Below, in pieces: positions 63,724 through 64,000 of a stretch of DNA of 64,000 nt (the stretch's first letter is position 1; the number at the start of each line of letters is the position of its first letter). The position numbers and the translations under genes were made by a program. Where the stretch lies: positions 1-64,000 of the forward strand of contig JAMFRO010000092.1 in the NCBI GenBank assembly GCA_026224825.1, written 5' to 3'. The stretch comes from a bacterium (GTDB taxonomy: Bacteria > Pseudomonadota > Alphaproteobacteria > Acetobacterales > Acetobacteraceae). A model generated the notes under the pieces. That model saw nothing but the letters and a program-made list of their open reading frames with translations. It was not told where the DNA came from and did no database searches.

Positions 63724-64000
63724 ATGATAAAAATAATATGGCTGCTGCGGCGCAAACCAGGCATCACATTCGAAGCATTCCAAGAACATTACGAGCGCAG
63801 CCACGCCGAACTCGGCAAAAAATACTTCGGGCACCTCATCAAACACTACCGCCGCAACTATAACGACCGCCAGATTCTAAACACCACCCCCGCCAACCTC
63901 GCGGGCCTGATGGCAGCCAAATCCTGGGATTACGACTGCATCACCGAATGGGAGCTGGAAGACGAAACAGCCATGGCCGAAATCGTCCGCCTACTGAGCG
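63724..64000 (+). CDS. EthD domain protein (cut by window end)
   Basis: The first 92 residues read IIWLLRRKPGITFEAFQEHYERSHAELGKKYF, the start of EthD-type dimeric alpha-beta barrel proteins, which accompany oxygenases in ether and aromatic degradation. The gene runs off the window. Third gene of the operon. Confidence 0.8.
   Translation, partial: MIKIIWLLRRKPGITFEAFQEHYERSHAELGKKYFGHLIKHYRRNYNDRQILNTTPANLAGLMAAKSWDYDCITEWELEDETAMAEIVRLLS

Overview
The window looks like alphaproteobacterial chromosome (or a very large plasmid) in which a trb-type integrative and conjugative element (ICE) sits between two gene sets for a hydrophobic, probably alicyclic, substrate. The alphaproteobacterial call rests on the ICE backbone (ArdC, a large ParB, DUF736, a DUF3363 relaxase, a TraF peptidase, a traG-copG-trbBCDEJLFGI-DUF2274 operon) and on a luxR-luxI-phyH cluster of the kind known from sphingomonads. 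An acetobacterial host is not excluded. No complete tRNA, rRNA or CRISPR array was seen.

Layout. (1) 1-6.5 kb, visibly lower in GC: a carboxymuconolactone-decarboxylase-family gene whose 5' end is cut by an IS-end-like sequence, a long and a short DUF1329 protein, then the quorum-sensing set luxR-luxI-phyH with a perfect palindrome before luxI. (2) 6.5-17.2 kb, ICE maintenance and transfer genes: a frameshifted DUF6499/DUF2285 regulator, a small antisense-strand ICE gene, an XRE regulator, ArdC, a 65-aa protein, ParB, DUF736, a 59-aa protein, an excisionase-like HTH, TraF, a lytic transglycosylase and the relaxase, with a candidate oriT before the relaxase. (3) 17.2-31.3 kb, low-GC cargo: a translationally coupled pair (an HNH-repeat-PIN-like protein of about 1360 aa plus a 642-aa partner), two decayed ICE genes (SRAP, DUF2493), a three-gene operon (metallo-beta-lactamase fold, membrane protein, HEPN-like protein) and, divergent from it, a STAND-like ATPase with TPRs. 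These have the architecture of antiphage systems and I do not recognise them as named ones. (4) 31.3-49.1 kb, mating-pair formation: a frameshifted second DUF736, a VapC fragment, then traG to trbJ. An AbiEi-like/HipA toxin-antitoxin locus with large palindromes interrupts the operon, followed by a scar joining the traG leader and first codons to the trbJ 3' end, then trbL to trbI, DUF2274, an HTH protein and a small toxin-antitoxin pair. (5) 49.2-49.5 kb: arm-site-like repeats, a tRNA-Gly-like 3' end and an integrase N-terminal remnant mark an element boundary. (6) 49.6-64 kb, higher GC: a catabolic cluster with two Baeyer-Villiger monooxygenases, two SDRs, a Rieske oxygenase, two alpha/beta hydrolases, NTF2-like proteins, a second DUF1329 long/short pair, a TauD-type dioxygenase, an EthD protein and a TetR regulator.

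How it fits together. Five intergenic sites in the catabolic cluster share the arrangement TTGACA-N3-TGTC-N9-GAC(A/G), and a weaker sixth is present. One lies between the TetR gene and its divergent operon, so the cluster is best read as a TetR-controlled regulon: Rieske and TauD enzymes oxidise the substrate, SDRs make ketones, Baeyer-Villiger enzymes make lactones or esters, hydrolases open them, and the exported DUF1329 proteins may handle the hydrophobic substrate in the envelope. The ICE carries several frameshifted genes and no intact integrase, so it is probably no longer able to excise by itself, although its transfer genes look mostly complete.
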